DNA of 64,000 nucleotides, taken from assembly GCA_026018925.1 (NCBI GenBank), contig JAKSZU010000018.1:4496920-4560919 (forward strand), read 5' to 3'. Position numbers and translations under genes: made by a program. The DNA comes from Tupaia tana. Lineage: Eukaryota > Chordata > Mammalia > Scandentia > Tupaiidae. The notes beneath the pieces are model-generated. The model did no database searches. It saw only the letters and a program-made list of their open reading frames with translations, and had not been told where the DNA came from. This document shows positions 12,040 through 24,204 of the stretch, one piece after another. Positions within the stretch are counted from its first letter, which is position 1, and each line of letters begins with the position of its first letter.

Positions 12040-12420
12040 TTACAGCATTGCTTGGAAGCGCTGGAAATGCGGCCCGACCCAGGTGTCAGTCATGAAGACT
12101 CGGGAAACGGGCCCTGGCACGTCCTCACACGGAACGTTCTGCAGCGTCCTGAGGCCGGCAGGAAAATGTTTCAGGACCGCGAGGGAGAAAGGGAGTCGGA
12201 ATGGTGTAGGCCAGCTCCCCTGTGCAGGGAGAAGGACCCCCAGGAAGCTCTGGGGCGTCCCCAGAGCAGCGGGGACTGAGGTCCAGGGCAGCCCTGTGGC
12301 CTCGCCCTGGGAGCCGGGCGCGGGGGCCTACCGGTCAGCATAAACCCAGCTGCATGTGTTGAATGTCGTGCCCTTTGTATACACCACCTGGTGGTGACTA
12401 CGTGACACTCAAGCACGAAG
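12040..12420 (+). mobile_element. Probable old L1 3'-end relic
   Basis: AGTTATTCATTACAGCATTG CTTGGAA resembles the L1 phrase TTATTCATAATAGC...TTGGAA, and CCCTTTGTATACACCACCTG is in the expected later position. Heavily diverged. Confidence 0.4.
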
Positions 12421-12635
12421 AGACAGTTTGGGACATTTCATAGACGCCTCCTGCTCATTCTCATAGCCTGGACGCCAGGACTCGGGACAGGGCCAGCTCC
12501 CGCCTCCTCTCCTGGCTGGCTGAGCTGGGGGAGGTGCCCAGCCAGGGCCCCCAGGCCGCCGGCTGCTTCACTCCAAGGGGCAGCCGGGACTTTCTGCCTG
12601 AGAGCTCTGCGCTACCTTCTCTGTGCTCCGTCCTG

Positions 12636-12662
12636 CTCAGCTCAGCTCAGCTCAGCTCAGCG
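12636..12662. repeat. (AGCTC)n short tandem repeat
   Basis: Five consecutive copies of CAGCT in CTCAGCTCAGCTCAGCTCAG. Confidence 0.9.
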
Positions 12663-12959
12663 GGCTGGGTGCCAACAATGCCCACTGAGAAAGAGGGCAG
12701 GCAGGTGGGCCACACGGCGGGAGGGACCCCGTGTGCCGTGGGCACCCAATGCACCTGGGGGTGTTCTCAATGTCTGTGGAGTGACTGACCACCTGATGGG
12801 GACTCCCAGCTGTACTGGGAGGCCGGGAGGAGGGTCAGATGACGACAGGGCAATGCTGGTCGTCATGCCCAGGGTGTGGGCCCCCGAGCCATGGTTTATG
12901 AGGTCAGGCCTTGTCACTGCTGCCCAGCAGGCCCAGAGGGCCCCCAGGCGGTGCTGAGG

Positions 12960-13145
12960 AGCGCTTCCCACCGAATGTGGGAGTCATCGGAAAGCAAGAA
13001 GGGATCTGCCCTGGGGGAGTTGGGTTAGCAGGGAAGGCTTCTGGAGGAGGTGGCATTTCCATTGAGACACAAGAGACACCAGCAGGAGAGCATCCTGGGC
13101 AGAGGGCAGGACAGGCTTGGTGTGTTTGAGGACAAGGTGGGACGG
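12960..13145 (+). repeat. L2 LINE fragment
   Basis: GGGAAGGCTTCTGGAGGAGG TGGCATTTCC, then CATCCTGGGCAGAGGGCAGG and GCTTGGTGTGTTTGAGGACA match L2. Confidence 0.75.
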
Positions 13146-13179
13146 GGGTGCCAGGGCTGGGGACGGTGCAGTTAGGAAC

Positions 13180-13300
13180 TGGGCCTCAGGGGCTGCCTCC
13201 GGCTGTGCAGCGTCGTCACCTCCCTGGGCCTCGGTTTCCTCATGGACAAATGGAGAGAGTGACAGCAGCCGTATCAGGGCTGGGAGCGACGCTGGCACCC
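13180..13300 (+). repeat. MIR SINE
   Basis: CTCCCTGGGCCTCGGTTTCC then TCATGGACAAATGGAGAGAG matches the MIR core. Confidence 0.78.
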
Positions 13301-15099
13301 GGGGCGCACTGCAGAGCTAGCTAGCCGCCCTCACAATGGGGCCGGGAGACAGGGCTGTGCTCAGACCCCAGGGCTCCGGGCCGGGACTCTGGGCCTTCCG
13401 TTCCAGCAAGTCCTCCCGCCTCCCTGGCGGAGCTCCCCAGCTCCTGGCTCCTAACCAGACCCCTAACTGCGAGCTCAGTGTCTAGCTCTTCCGCGTTCCT
13501 GGAAAGCGGGCTTGGCGTGCCCGCCCTCCCCACAGGACGGACAGCAAGGAGCTGGAGAGCTGGGAAGGGGTGGCCCAGGAGGTGACGGGCCTGGGGGCTG
13601 GGCTAGGGCTGCGCCCAGGTGCTGGGGGACCAGGTGTCCCTGGGTTGATCCAGTTGGCTCCGGCAGAGCAGGTGGGGCTGGGCCCCTGGCGGGAGGCTGA
13701 GGCTCAGGCAGGTGGTGGCTGGCAGAAGGAAGAGCAGCCAGGAGAGGAGCAAGAGCCCTGAGGCAGGACCTGCCCAGCCCCTCCCCCGCGTGGGGAATCC
13801 GACTGCTCCCTGCCTTGGGGAGCCCGTGCCCCCCTTCAGTTGCTCCGGCCACAGCCGGCTGTCCACCGCCCTTCACCTATCTGCACTCCGCTCTGGCAGG
13901 TGGCAGCAGCTCTGCCTGCGGCTCCGAGCAGAGTGCGGCCGCGCTGCAGTCCCGCTCCCTGGACACGTTGAGCTGTGCCTGTGCCCCCAGTCCCACAGCA
14001 CCCTAAGACGAAGCCAGGCGGCACTCCAGCACCCCCACGCCTTCTCTCACCCCTACACAAGTCCCTGCTGACTGGCGTCACTGGTCTGGCCTCCTCTCTC
14101 CCTTTGCCACCCAGCCCTCAGGCACCCCGCTGCTCCCGACCCGCTCCCGCCCGGGGCCTTTGCCCCTGCTGCTCCTCGGCCTCCCAGGACTCCCTGTCTG
14201 GTTACTCAGCCCTCTGCTCGAGCCCCCGCCAGAGCGTCTCCGCCGTGACTCCCGCCCACCCCAGCCCAGCGCTGCGTTTCTGCGCAGGCCCTCCCCGCGG
14301 CCGCTCCGAGCTACACAGACCTGCTCTGTGCGGTGGCCGCGGGCTCTGTTCTCTTCCCTGGCGCATCTCGAATACCCCGTTTTGGGCCCAGCACAAGCAG
14401 GCGCTTAGTACACACTGTTGCCTACAAGAATCTCCTACGCAAGAGACGGCCAGGGCCCCAGCCTCCTAAACTGGCCTCTCTGTCCCTACAGACACGAGGT
14501 CAGGAGGGCCCCTGTGCATTGGTGGCGGCTAGGAGAGCTCTAGGCAGGAAGCCAGAGGTAGAGCCGGCCTTTCTGGCCACAGGACGAGGCCAGACACGCT
14601 CTGCTCCATCAGCCAGCACAGGCAGGTGCCGGGAACACGCGGCAGACGGAGGGGGTGGCCCAGCGCACCAAGGCAAACGGAGACCGGCGCCAGAGGCTGG
14701 GCAGCAGCGAGAAGCCCACAGCCCCCCTGGGAGGGTCGGGAGGTTTGCTTCGAGAGTGAGTGAAGTTGGGGGTAGTGCCGGGGAAGCTGGGAGACGAGGC
14801 CTGGCTCCAGGGAGGAGCCGTGCTGAGCTTCAAGAGGTACAGAGCAGACACACTGCCATGGTCCCGGGGTGCTGGGCCGGTCAGGCAGGGCCGCCCTCTG
14901 ACCGTGTGGACAGGACCTGGAGGAGGACCGGCCAGAGGCAGGGAGAGCCGAGAAGGGCTGCTGCAGCCCCCGGCAGAGACGAGGCTGCAGTGAGCGTGCG
15001 GACAAGCCGTGGCCTGGGCCCAGTCATGGTGGTGGGCAGGAGGGCACTGCTGCGAGATGGTGGAGACCGTGGGGGAGGCTGGGTTAGGTCCTAGGGCTC

Positions 15100-15236
15100 C
15101 CCGGACACCCCGGTGCACCACGGGTGTACCCGTGATCCCAGCCGGCCGCAGGGCTCAGGGCAGGAGGGCGCGTGAGGGCCCCGTGGACAGCGTCCCTCTG
15201 TGTCTCAGGAGATAAATAAACTTGAAGAAAACTAGA
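15100..15236 (+). mobile_element. Possible partial copy of the second SINE family
   Basis: The end GTGTCTCAGGAGATAAATAA ACTTGAAGAAAACTAGACAA resembles the 3' end of the copy at 45437-45655 (CTGGAAATAAACAAACTTTA). The 5' part is too diverged to be sure. Confidence 0.45.
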
Positions 15237-15297
15237 CAAAAGCCACGTGGGCTCCAGGCTTCTGTCTGGAAATGAGGGAGCCAGCAGGCGCTCTCCA

Positions 15298-15462
15298 GGG
15301 CCCTGGGCCTCACGGGCACGCTGGCCCTTTGCTTCTCAGTCCCTCCTCTCCCGGGCACTGGGCCTCACGGGCACGCTGGCCCTTAGCTTCACAGTCCCTC
15401 CTCTCCAGGGCCCTGGGCCTCACGGGCACGCTGGCCCTTAGCTTCTCAGTCCCTCCTCTCCC
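15298..15462. repeat. 55-bp tandem repeat, three units
   Basis: CTGGGCCTCACGGGCACGCT recurs at 15303, 15358 and 15413, followed each time by TGGCCCTT, AGCTTC and CAGTCCCTCCTCTCC with few differences. Confidence 0.92.
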
Positions 15463-15552
15463 GTTGGATATTAAGTGGCTTGGGGAGGCGGGTGTGTCAT
15501 GAACTGATGGCGAAGTGAGCCATGACAGGCTTCTGGACTGGGAGGAGACGGG

Positions 15553-15900
15553 GCTGTCATTAGCTGAATGGTGTCCCCCAAAACACACGTCCGAGTCCTA
15601 CCCCAGGGGCCAGTAAATGGGACTGTACTTGGAAAAAGGATCTCTGCAGACGTGGAGAGGTTAAAACTGTGAGATGAACGCATCCTGGGCTGAGGGCTCT
15701 CAGCCACCTGCGCTGTCGGTAAGGAGGGGGCATGGTGTCCCAGAGCACGGCGGGGCCACGGCGCACAGTGCTGTCCCCTACACGGAGTGTGACAACAGTG
15801 AAGATGTGGGCATGCTGCGTGTCCGAACGCGGTCATCACCCTCGTATTCTGGTACTGAGAAATCGCACTGTACCCCGCAGACACGTCCAACTGTCATATG
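15553..15900 (+). repeat. Ancient LTR-like (MaLR-type) relic, family uncertain
   Basis: AATGGTGTCCCCCAAAACAC and the phrases after it resemble an old mammal-wide LTR-type interspersed repeat. It is a broken, ancient fossil with no coding sequence. Confidence 0.45.
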
Positions 15901-16744
15901 TTAATGAGAAAGACTGAAGCACAGAAAGAATGTAGGAGGGGGTCTGCCAGACACAGGGAGAAGCCATGCGCCCAGAGGCAGAGACCAACCCAGGCGGGCC
16001 TGGAGGCCCCAGAGCAGCAGGAGCCGGCCGGGGACCCTCCCGCAGAGCAGAGCCGCGGACGGTGTGGCCAGGCTGGCTGTGGCTCAGACTTCCGTCTCCG
16101 GAGCTGAGAGAGAGCCCAGCCGCTGCTTACAGTCCCTAGTCTGAGGTCATTTGTTACGTAAGCCACGGGACAATCACACGGGGGGACTGCTGGGGATTAA
16201 GACCCGACAGAGGGATTTGGCTCGGGATTACCTTTCAGCTGCAGGTCTGGGCTCTAGTTCCTTTCTGGCACAGCTCCTGACTCACCGTGGGGTGGAGGGT
16301 GGCGAGGATGGGAGTGGCGCGAGGAGACACATGGGCAGAGCGCACGAGCTGGCGCCGTTTCCCGGGGGTGTTGGCCAGGCCTCTTCCCTCCCCAAGCCAG
16401 GGCACTTCTGTCTCCCCTGGCATAACATTCTGGGCCCCGTGTTTGCCAAAGGTGGAGCTGCAGTGGGACGAAGGGGCGCATGGAAGGTGCCTGTGGATTG
16501 TAGGGGCCTTTGCTGGAGCCCACGACCGAGAAGAGCCAGCACGGAGTGACGTTTCACCAGTGCACTGGTCACGGGCGAGCACGTGGGGGCTGTGTGGCTC
16601 CCTGGGAAGGTGAGGATGTGCCCCACAGAGGCCCAGGGAGGAGTGGGGTGCCCTGGGGACCATTTGGGCCCCTCGCGCCCCACCTACGGAGCTCAGCTCT
16701 GCACCTGTGCTACCCCGCGGCGCTCAGGGACCTCAGAGAGCTGC

Positions 16745-16862
16745 TATTCTAGACACCTCCCAGATGAGGAAACCCAGGCTGCACACCCTGCCCGAGGTCA
16801 CCCTCCGGGGAGAGACGGGCTGGCACCAGAGCCCAGAGGAGCCTGTTTGGCTGAACCCCTGA
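16745..16862 (-). repeat. MIR SINE, minus strand
   Basis: CCCAGATGAGGAAACCCAGG then GGTCACCCTCC and GGCTGGCACCAGAGCCCAGA match the reverse complement of MIR. Confidence 0.75.
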
Positions 16863-17465
16863 CGGACAAGGGGGCTCCCGGCTGTGTCCCGGGCACCTAG
16901 AACCTCCAGCTAATGGGCTCATTGTCTCCCCATGTCCCGGGGACCAGTATCTCTCTAGGGTGTGGCTCTGTCCAGTTCTAGGTCCAGCTGAACCCACAGT
17001 GCGGACAGGTCCTAGCACGGGGACAGAGGGTCAGGGCTGGGCGGGGGCTGCCAAGAGCAGGCAGGACCAGCAGAGGGTGGGACCACTCCCCGGCCCAGCT
17101 CTAACTAAGGAGTCCCAAGTGCTGGGAGCAGAGGCCAAGGGCTTGGGGACAGGGCTGGAGCAACCCGGCAGGGACAGGGACATGGGGCTCCGATGCCACC
17201 GAAGTTAGCCGTATCTCTGCTGGTGAGACTGGAGTGACAGGGAAGGGGCCCTCCAGCCTCTGATTCTGGTCTGGGGAGAGAACTGGTTCCACTGTTGTTC
17301 AGGCTCCCAGGTGATCCTCGTGGGCAGCCAGGGGTCGTGGGGGGACGATCTGCAGACCTGGGGTGACCCCTGCCTGCCCTCCTTGCAGGATCGGGGAGGG
17401 CAGTCCCACAGAGCCCTGGATGGGGTAAGCTGGACCAAGAAGGGGAAGAGCTGTGTACTGCCAGT

Positions 17466-18122
17466 GCTCAGTGTCTGCTGTCTTGGGGTAGGGGGGTACT
17501 CAGTGAGTGCTGTTGTGAAGCAGGGGTGGGGGGATGTGGTGCTCAGTATCTGCTGTCAGGGCTGGGGGTACTCAGTGTCCACTGTCGTGGAGCGGGGTGG
17601 GGTGCTCAGTATCTGCTGTCAGGGCCGGGGGTGCTCAGCGTCCGCTGTTGTGGGGCGGGGTGGGGTACTCAGTATCTGCTGTCAGGGCCAGGGGTACTCA
17701 GTGTCCGCTGTCGTGGGGTGGGGAGGGTGCTCAGTGTCCACTGTCGTGGGGCGGGGGGAGGGGTACTCAGTGTCTGCTGTCGTGGGGCGGGGTGGGGTAC
17801 TCAGTGTCCACTGTCGTGGGGCGGGGGGGAGGGGTACTCAGTGTCCGCTGTCGTGGGGCGGGAGGAGGGGTACTCAGTGTCCGCTGTCGTGGGGTGGGGA
17901 GGGTGCTCAGTGTCCACTGTCGTGGGGCGGGGGGAGGGGTACTCAGTGTCCGCTGTCGTGGGACGGGGTGGGGTACTCAGTATCTGCTGTCAGGGCCAGG
18001 GGTACTCAGTGTCCGCTGTCGTGGGGTGGGGAGGGTGCTCAGTGTCCACTGTCGTGGGGCGGGGGGAGGGGTACTCAGTGTCTGCTGTCAGGGCCGGGGG
18101 TGCTCAGTGTCTGCTGTCGTGG
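17466..18122. repeat. G-rich minisatellite, about 20 units of 29-37 bp
   Basis: Units start CTCAGTGTCCGCTGTCGTGG or CTCAGTATCTGCTGTCAGGG and end in G-runs (GGGGCGGGG, GGGGGGAGGGG). Two unit types alternate, and short blocks of units are themselves repeated, which suggests expansion by unequal crossing-over. Multiple G-runs lie on the plus strand. Confidence 0.95.
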
Positions 18123-18589
18123 AGGTAGTTAATTCGCAGGCTGGGCTGCACCTGGGGGCACAGTCTCTGGGATAAACTCAACCATGACTGACCACACCAG
18201 GTCCGGCCTGACCCAGAGACCTGAGGCAGCAAGCCCGAGCTGGCCCTGGGAGGCAAGAACCTGCACCCGGAAGGCAGAGGGGCCCGCGGGGAGCCCCGGC
18301 CCTGGCAGGCCCTCCCTCCTGTCCACTGGGGTGGGGCCTGGGCCCAGGCTGGCAGGTGCAGGAGCCGGTGAAGGTGGCCCGGAGGAGGGTGTGCTGCTGG
18401 GGACATGGCAGGGCTGGTGCCTGGAGGAGAGCCCGCCTGGCCGAGACGGGGGAGTGGCGGCCAGCGCTTGGCCCGGGACACCCCTGAGCATGTTCCGCGT
18501 GGGGCGTGCACTGGGGCCTCCCAGGGAGTGCTCGCTCCTCTCCCGGCAGCCTGGAGTGGGGACCAGAGTTGAGTCAGCCTACTGTACTG

Positions 18590-18660
18590 CCAGGAAGGCT
18601 GAGGCTCAGGGTCATGGCCCTTCCCCGAGGTCACGAGCTGAGCCAGCAAGCTGCCCCCCA
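18590..18660 (-). repeat. MIR fragment, minus strand
   Basis: GGCTGAGGCTCAGGGTCATG and CCGAGGTCACGAGCTGAGCC resemble reverse-complement MIR. Confidence 0.5.
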
Positions 18661-20944
18661 CCCCGACCCCTGGCTGGGCCTCCACAGCTTAACCTTTCAT
18701 CTTGGCCAGAGGGCCTGGCTGCCCCCTCTCTGGAACCCCCTTCTCCTCTCCAGCCTGACACCAGTCTCCCCGCTCCCAGGAGGGTCCCTCTTACCTGATG
18801 GTGAATGGGCTGGTGGTGGCAGAGGTGGCAGAGGTGACCAGCCGGCCCGGGAGGAGCAGCCTAGTGGAGCTGGCCCTCCCCCGGGCCTGCCCCCGGATGT
18901 GGCAATAGGGGAGCTGGGGGACCAGACCAGGCCGCCTGTTTGTCGCATCACAAAGTCCTGCCTGGGCTGGCTGGGCGCCCTGCCAGTGTGTAGGCCTTGG
19001 GGTGGCTCCGTCTGAGGGGCCTGGCTGGACCCCGCTCCATCTGCTGCAGCTCCACACGGGCCTCTGCAGCCTCGGTGGGGGCATCTTGAAAGTGGGCACA
19101 CCTGGCCAAGGTGTGATGGTGGCAGGAGGGCCTGGGGAGAGCCCCCTGCAGTGGACGCTTAGGACGCTGGCCTGGGAGCAGCTCCAGCGCCCCCGCCTGC
19201 TCGTGACGAGGCCTGGGCAGCGTCCAGAGCAGGGAAGGCTGGGTCTCCTCTGCGGGGGAGCCACACGTACCCCCCAGGCCATGCCCTGATAGGAGCTTGA
19301 GGTGTGCCCTAGCAGGCAGGGGGAAGGTAGGGTGGAAGGGTGTGGGCAGGGGAAAAGAGAGACCGAGAGGGAGAAAAGGTGCGAACCAGGGGGTATCTGG
19401 CGGGCTGAGGAGGTGACAAGACAAGAGACCCTGGGGCTCAGAGATTCCTGACGGCCAAGGAGGGGCTCTGCTGCTTTCTCGCTGCTCCCTGGGGGTTGCT
19501 CGGTCTCTCTGAGTCTCCAGGGGTGTCGGGTAGGCCGACGGCTCTGTAAGACGAGGTCTGCAAAGCCCCGGCACAGAGGCCCCTGTGCCGCCCAGGGGGG
19601 GGTCTTCTCAGGAGGAGGAGGGGACAGGGCTTCTATCTGGGGAGTGGAGCGTTTGCCCCTCAAGCCTTGAAGTGGGTCCGGACTCCTTGCCCAAGTTCTT
19701 TCTGAGCCCGACCTGGAAGCTTCCGCACTGGGAAGTGGAGTCAGCTGTGGGCGGGGAGTGCCGGGCAGGCCCCGCTCTGAGGGGCTCAAGATGCTTCTCG
19801 GCCTTCTCTGAGACCATGGCCCGGGGTGGGACGGCTGCTCTGATGACAGGTGTGTCCCCTGCTCAGGTCTCTGCATGGAGCAGGTGCTCACAGCCATGTC
19901 TAGGAGGGACAGGGCTCCAACCCAGACAATCTGGAGCCCACTTCCCTCCGCAGGTAGGGATGCCTGGCCAGACAACTGTGGGAAAATGCTGTCCTCCCTG
20001 CCCTGGCTCCTTCCTGCTTCCCTCAAGGAAGGGACATCCTCCTCTGCAGGGGACACTTGCTGCAGAGTTAGGCCCTAGCCACTGAGGAAAAGCCCAGAGC
20101 AGATCAGAGGCCGGGCCACTGCCCGTAGCCCAAGGACGTGCCCTTCTCTGGCTTCTGAGGTGGGGTTCCAGGCGGGTCACCCCGGAGCTCAGCCCTGGAT
20201 GCTGGAGGGAGCTGCCCTGCCCAACGCCCCTGTGTGGCAGACAGAGAACCCTGGCCCAGGGCACAGGGAAGGCCCAGTCTGGCTGGGCTTGGTGACCCGG
20301 CCCCAGGCCCTCTGGTCCCCACCTCAGCACTGCTGGGAAGAGCCCGTGTCTGGTGCCGAGGCCAGGTCATCCGCACAGCTGGTCCCGAGGGAACTGCAGA
20401 TGGGGAGACCGAGGCACAGACCGTTCTCCACGTTCTGAGGGTTTTGTGCCAGTGTCTCCCAGTCTTTGTCCCTGTACCCTTGGCCTCCAGTGAGCCTTCT
20501 CCGACATCCCCATCAGGGCACCCACCCTCTGGCACCTTCTCAAGGAGGGAAATTCTCCTCCTTGGTGGAAACCTTCCGCCACAGGAGGAGGAACACGGGT
20601 GACAGAGGTTGGCTCAGAGCCCTCCTTGCAAAGTACAAGGACCAGGTGGCTGCAGACCCGGGGTGCTCTGGTGGGACCCTCCCTGGGAGGAGTCCTCTTA
20701 CAGGTCTGTGCATCCCAGGGCCTGGCTGGGGAGGGGACTTATCACCACAAGTGGCCCCTGCATAGTCAGCTGCTACCAGCAGGGACCACGTCCCCCCACT
20801 CTGCTGCACCTCACATCACTCCGCCCCACACTGTTGCAGCCTTGGTCACCCCCAGAGACACCTCCTGTGCCCAGACCCCAGGTGAAAAGGGCCTCTGGAA
20901 AGACAGCACGGATTCCAGGAGGATGGGATGGTGACGTCAGAGGT

Positions 20945-21122
20945 ACGGTCAGGCCCAGCTGTGGTGGCCATGCCAGGCCTGAGGCCATATGAGAGGTCCG
21001 TTCGATCCCCAGCCTACCCTAAAAGCCTGGCTCAATGGCTCCTGCCTGTCGTCCCAGCTGCTCCGGAGGCTGAGGCAGGAGGATCGTGAACAGTGAGATC
21101 CTGTCTGAAAAAGAGAAAGAAA
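20945..21122 (+). mobile_element. Composite SINE: tRNA-like head fused to 7SL/Alu-like tail
   Basis: The 5' half has a tRNA-type B box (GTTCGATCCCC near 21000). The 3' half from about 21030 reads GCCTGTCGTCCCAGCTGCTC then CGGAGGCTGAGGCAGGAGGA TCG, which is the 7SL RNA / Alu left-arm core. It ends in an A-rich tail. 7SL-derived SINEs are known only from Euarchontoglires, and tRNA-7SL chimaeras are known in tree shrews. Only one clear copy is seen in the window. Confidence 0.85.
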
Positions 21123-23136
21123 CATGTGCTCGGGGGCTGCACCAGCCGCCGGGGCCAGCCGGGGAGCCAGGCCTCTTGGCAAGGCGGCCTTTCCGGCCAG
21201 GAAGCGCCCCTGGACAGAGCTGCACGAGGAGAGGCAAAGCCAAGCTCAGCGCAGAGCCGGTGGGCCCGGAAGCATGACCGCATAGCAGGCAGCCGTCTGG
21301 GAGCAGAAGAGAATGGATGAGGGCAGGGGGCGGTGGCCCTGGCCCTGCGGCTGCCATGGCCACTCAGAGGGCCTGCCGAGTGTCTTGCCCAACCTTTTCA
21401 AATGTCGTTTATCAACTGGTCACTGAAGCTTTTTTTAAAAAATCATGGAAAATTTAAAATTAAGAATATTATTTCACAGGCTTACATTTGTTTCATAAAT
21501 TAAAATGGGTTCGTTTGCTTACTGTACGTTCAGTAATGGCAGCGTGGCTCAGGGGGTGGCGGCAGGCGTGGGAGCTACACCTGGGTCTAGGCGGGTATGT
21601 CCTTGGCCCAGCCTCAGTGGTGCAGCCCATGCGCTGAACTCAGGGCTGGAAGCCACGTGGCCGACCCCAGGCCTGGATCCCCGGGGTTGGCCTGGAACAG
21701 GCCAGGTGCATGTGCACCCAAGATCCCAATGAGCCAGAGGGCTGGGGAGAGGGGGTTGAGGGTGTCTCTCATGCACATACACACACTATCATTAATTTTA
21801 AAAACTTTAAAAAATGTGTTCTGAGCTCCCAAATAAAATCTGCGGTACCCTCTATTGTGCTTAGTATTGACAAAGTTGACAGGAAGGGTAGGCCCGTGGT
21901 CTTCACACGTCTCAGGTCAGTGAGACCTCACAGAACTGGCGAGCCACGGCCAGGGGCTCTGAGCACAGGCTGGTCACGTGGAGGGCAGCGGGAAGGCTCA
22001 GGCAGAGGTGACACTTCACCACAAGGGCCCTGGATTCCTGCTATGGGAAAGGGAGGACTTGCCACGGTGACGGCGGTGGCTTCCCTCTCCCCCGGCCTCG
22101 CTGGGCGCAAACCCTCCCTCTGTGACCAGGCCACAGAGAACCCCCTCCGCAGGGCGAGCCTCAGGAAATCCTTTAACGTCTGCCTCTGCTCCGCGGGGCG
22201 TCCTACAGGTCTTCCTCACACACAGAGCCTCGTGCTGAACCATGTGAACGGTGATAACCTGGCTGGGTCTTCACAGACACCTGGCTACGGGACAAGGAAG
22301 GGAAAGGCCCTCGGCTCCCTGTCATATGACGGGCTGAGACTTTATCAGCTTCAGCCTTCCATGCCTCACCTAGCTTCCAATCTGGGATCTCAGAGGTCTC
22401 AGCTGACTTACTATCACTCTATCTCAGCCCCTGCAGAGAAGGAAGTTGGCCTCTCTCTGCCCCGTTTGCTGGAAGGGACTGCCTCCCCTCTGTCCCCTGA
22501 CCCTGTCACAGCTCCTTGGGATCTGGTCACCTCCCTAACTTGCCCCCATAAACCTTCTAGTGTCTAGCAGGGCCGGTGGTTATGGACGCTAATCTGCTCT
22601 CTCCCTGGTGCTGGCCGCACTGAACGAATTTCTTATTCACCAAGCCTGGTCTCTGTACGGCGGGTGGCATGGATTCGGTTTGGGTCCCTGAACGGGTACC
22701 CCTGCCTGGTCAGCCGTCGCCTCTGCTCTGAGCAGCGTGTGCCCCGTCATGGCAGCCCAACCCATCTGCCTCCACAGCATTTTCACGCAGTGGCCTTCTG
22801 TTTCGGGGACACACAGCAGGGGCTGCTCGAAGGCGTTAGAGCGGGTCAGTGCAGGAGTGGGTGGCTAGGGTGGCCCAGTGGGGGCTGCACCAGGTGTTGG
22901 ACCCGAGGGCCACAGGAGCCTGTCTCGCGTGTGTGTCTGTGACACGTAAGGGCCTCCGAAGAGCAGGCCCATGGCAGGCGCCCACCCGGGGCCAGGCCAG
23001 CACTGGCTGGTACTGCGGCTGTGAGTACTCCACGTGCCTCTTCGGGAGAGCTTTGGTGATCACCCGCTTACAGAGGGAGGTGGCCGCCTGACCCGGCATT
23101 CCTGGATGAAACCCCGACTTTCAGCCACGAGGCTGT

Positions 23137-23252
23137 TTAGAAGTGTGGACAGCGGAGCCCAGGGTTAGAAGTGTGGACAGCGGAGCCCAGGGTTAGAAGT
23201 GTGGACAGCGGAGCCCAGGGTTAGAAGTGCGGACAGCGGAGCCCAGGGTTAG
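23137..23252. repeat. 28-bp tandem repeat, about four units
   Basis: TTAGAAGTGTGGACAGCGGA followed by GCCCAGGG is repeated four times with a single difference in the last copy (GTGCGGAC). Confidence 0.95.
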
Positions 23253-23927
23253 AGCGGTCGGTGCCGTTTCCAAGCCCTGTGGTTGCACGGCCGTACCGAG
23301 AGTCTGACTGCAGAGACCCAGTGCTGGCCAGTTCTCGCAGTGCGCCCCCGCCCAGGCCTTGGGAGAAAGCCGCGTGTCCCGAGGGCTGACGCTAACAGGC
23401 GGGCGGCTCCAGCACGCTGACGTTCGGAGCACCACCCCGTGAGCGGGGTGCTCTGCGCACAGCCACGGCAGTGACAGTGCGGCCTTGTGTGAGAGCTCAG
23501 GGAAGGACTCGCCATGCTCTGGGAGGCCTGCGGACCTGGCCGGGCCCCTGGCCTCATGGCCCCAAGTGGTGGCCCGGCCATACTGGGGCTGCCCCTCCTG
23601 CCGCCCAGGGAGGCGCCCCTGCCCGGCGCTGCTTCCCCGAGTTTGCTGCAGCCTCCTGCTCCCAACACCTAGCGGGCTCTCAGAGCACAGCTAGATGCCA
23701 CTCGGAGGCCAAGGGCAAAGCTCGATGCCCGTGTCGAGACAGGGACTTCAGGGACTGCCCGAGGGCGGGGCCTGCAGTAACCCATGGGTATCGGGCAGAG
23801 CAGTGATCTCAGTCCATCTTTTTCCAGTCCGTGCTCTCTCAAGGCTTCTGGGGGGCTTCCTGGGTACTCTGAAGGTCCACTTGGTACTTAGTATATTGGT
23901 AACACTCCAAGCATGTACTAACCGCCC

Positions 23928-24157
23928 TTCTTTTTTGGAAAGGTTTTGCTATAGGGTGGGTGCGCTCGCCAGAAAAACAGAGAGACAGAGAGATGGAAAG
24001 TGAGAAATCACCCCCCGGGGGTATGGCCACACTGCAATCCCTTCTCCTCCATTCTCCTCTCGGGATCCGGGCACGCATGCACCGGGTCAGGGACGTGAAC
24101 TGTGGTCAACTGTATGGGAGTCCAACTACATAGCCATTATGCCAACTGCTGGTCTCC
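23928..24157 (-). mobile_element. tRNA-derived SINE, long form
   Basis: Minus-strand copy from GGTTTTGCTATAGGGTGGGT to CCATTATGCCAACTGCTGGT. Confidence 0.92.
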
Positions 24158-24204
24158 GCTGCCCTGCCTTTTTTAGGTAGGGAGAGTACAATGAAATCTA
24201 ACTA

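Noticed and set aside
11214-12095. 293-codon open frame on the plus strand
   Set aside because: Low-complexity composition, no recognisable domain, and it runs into a probable L1 relic. Best explained as chance.
17466-18122. CRISPR-like array
   Set aside because: The units are contiguous, with no unique spacers of constant size, and the genome is mammalian. It is a minisatellite.
17311-18175. Repeat-protein-like frames in all three plus frames
   Set aside because: Produced by the G-rich minisatellite; all three frames being open together shows there is no coding constraint.
18791-20056. 421-codon open frame on the minus strand
   Set aside because: Ser/Pro/Arg/Gly-rich with no recognisable domain, in GC-rich DNA where stop codons are rare; other frames are open across the same stretch. 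No splice or promoter logic supports it.
21400-21510. AT-rich island in GC-rich DNA, considered as a conserved element or RNA gene
   Set aside because: No hairpin, tRNA or snoRNA box pattern could be supported by eye, and the family of any repeat there is unclear.
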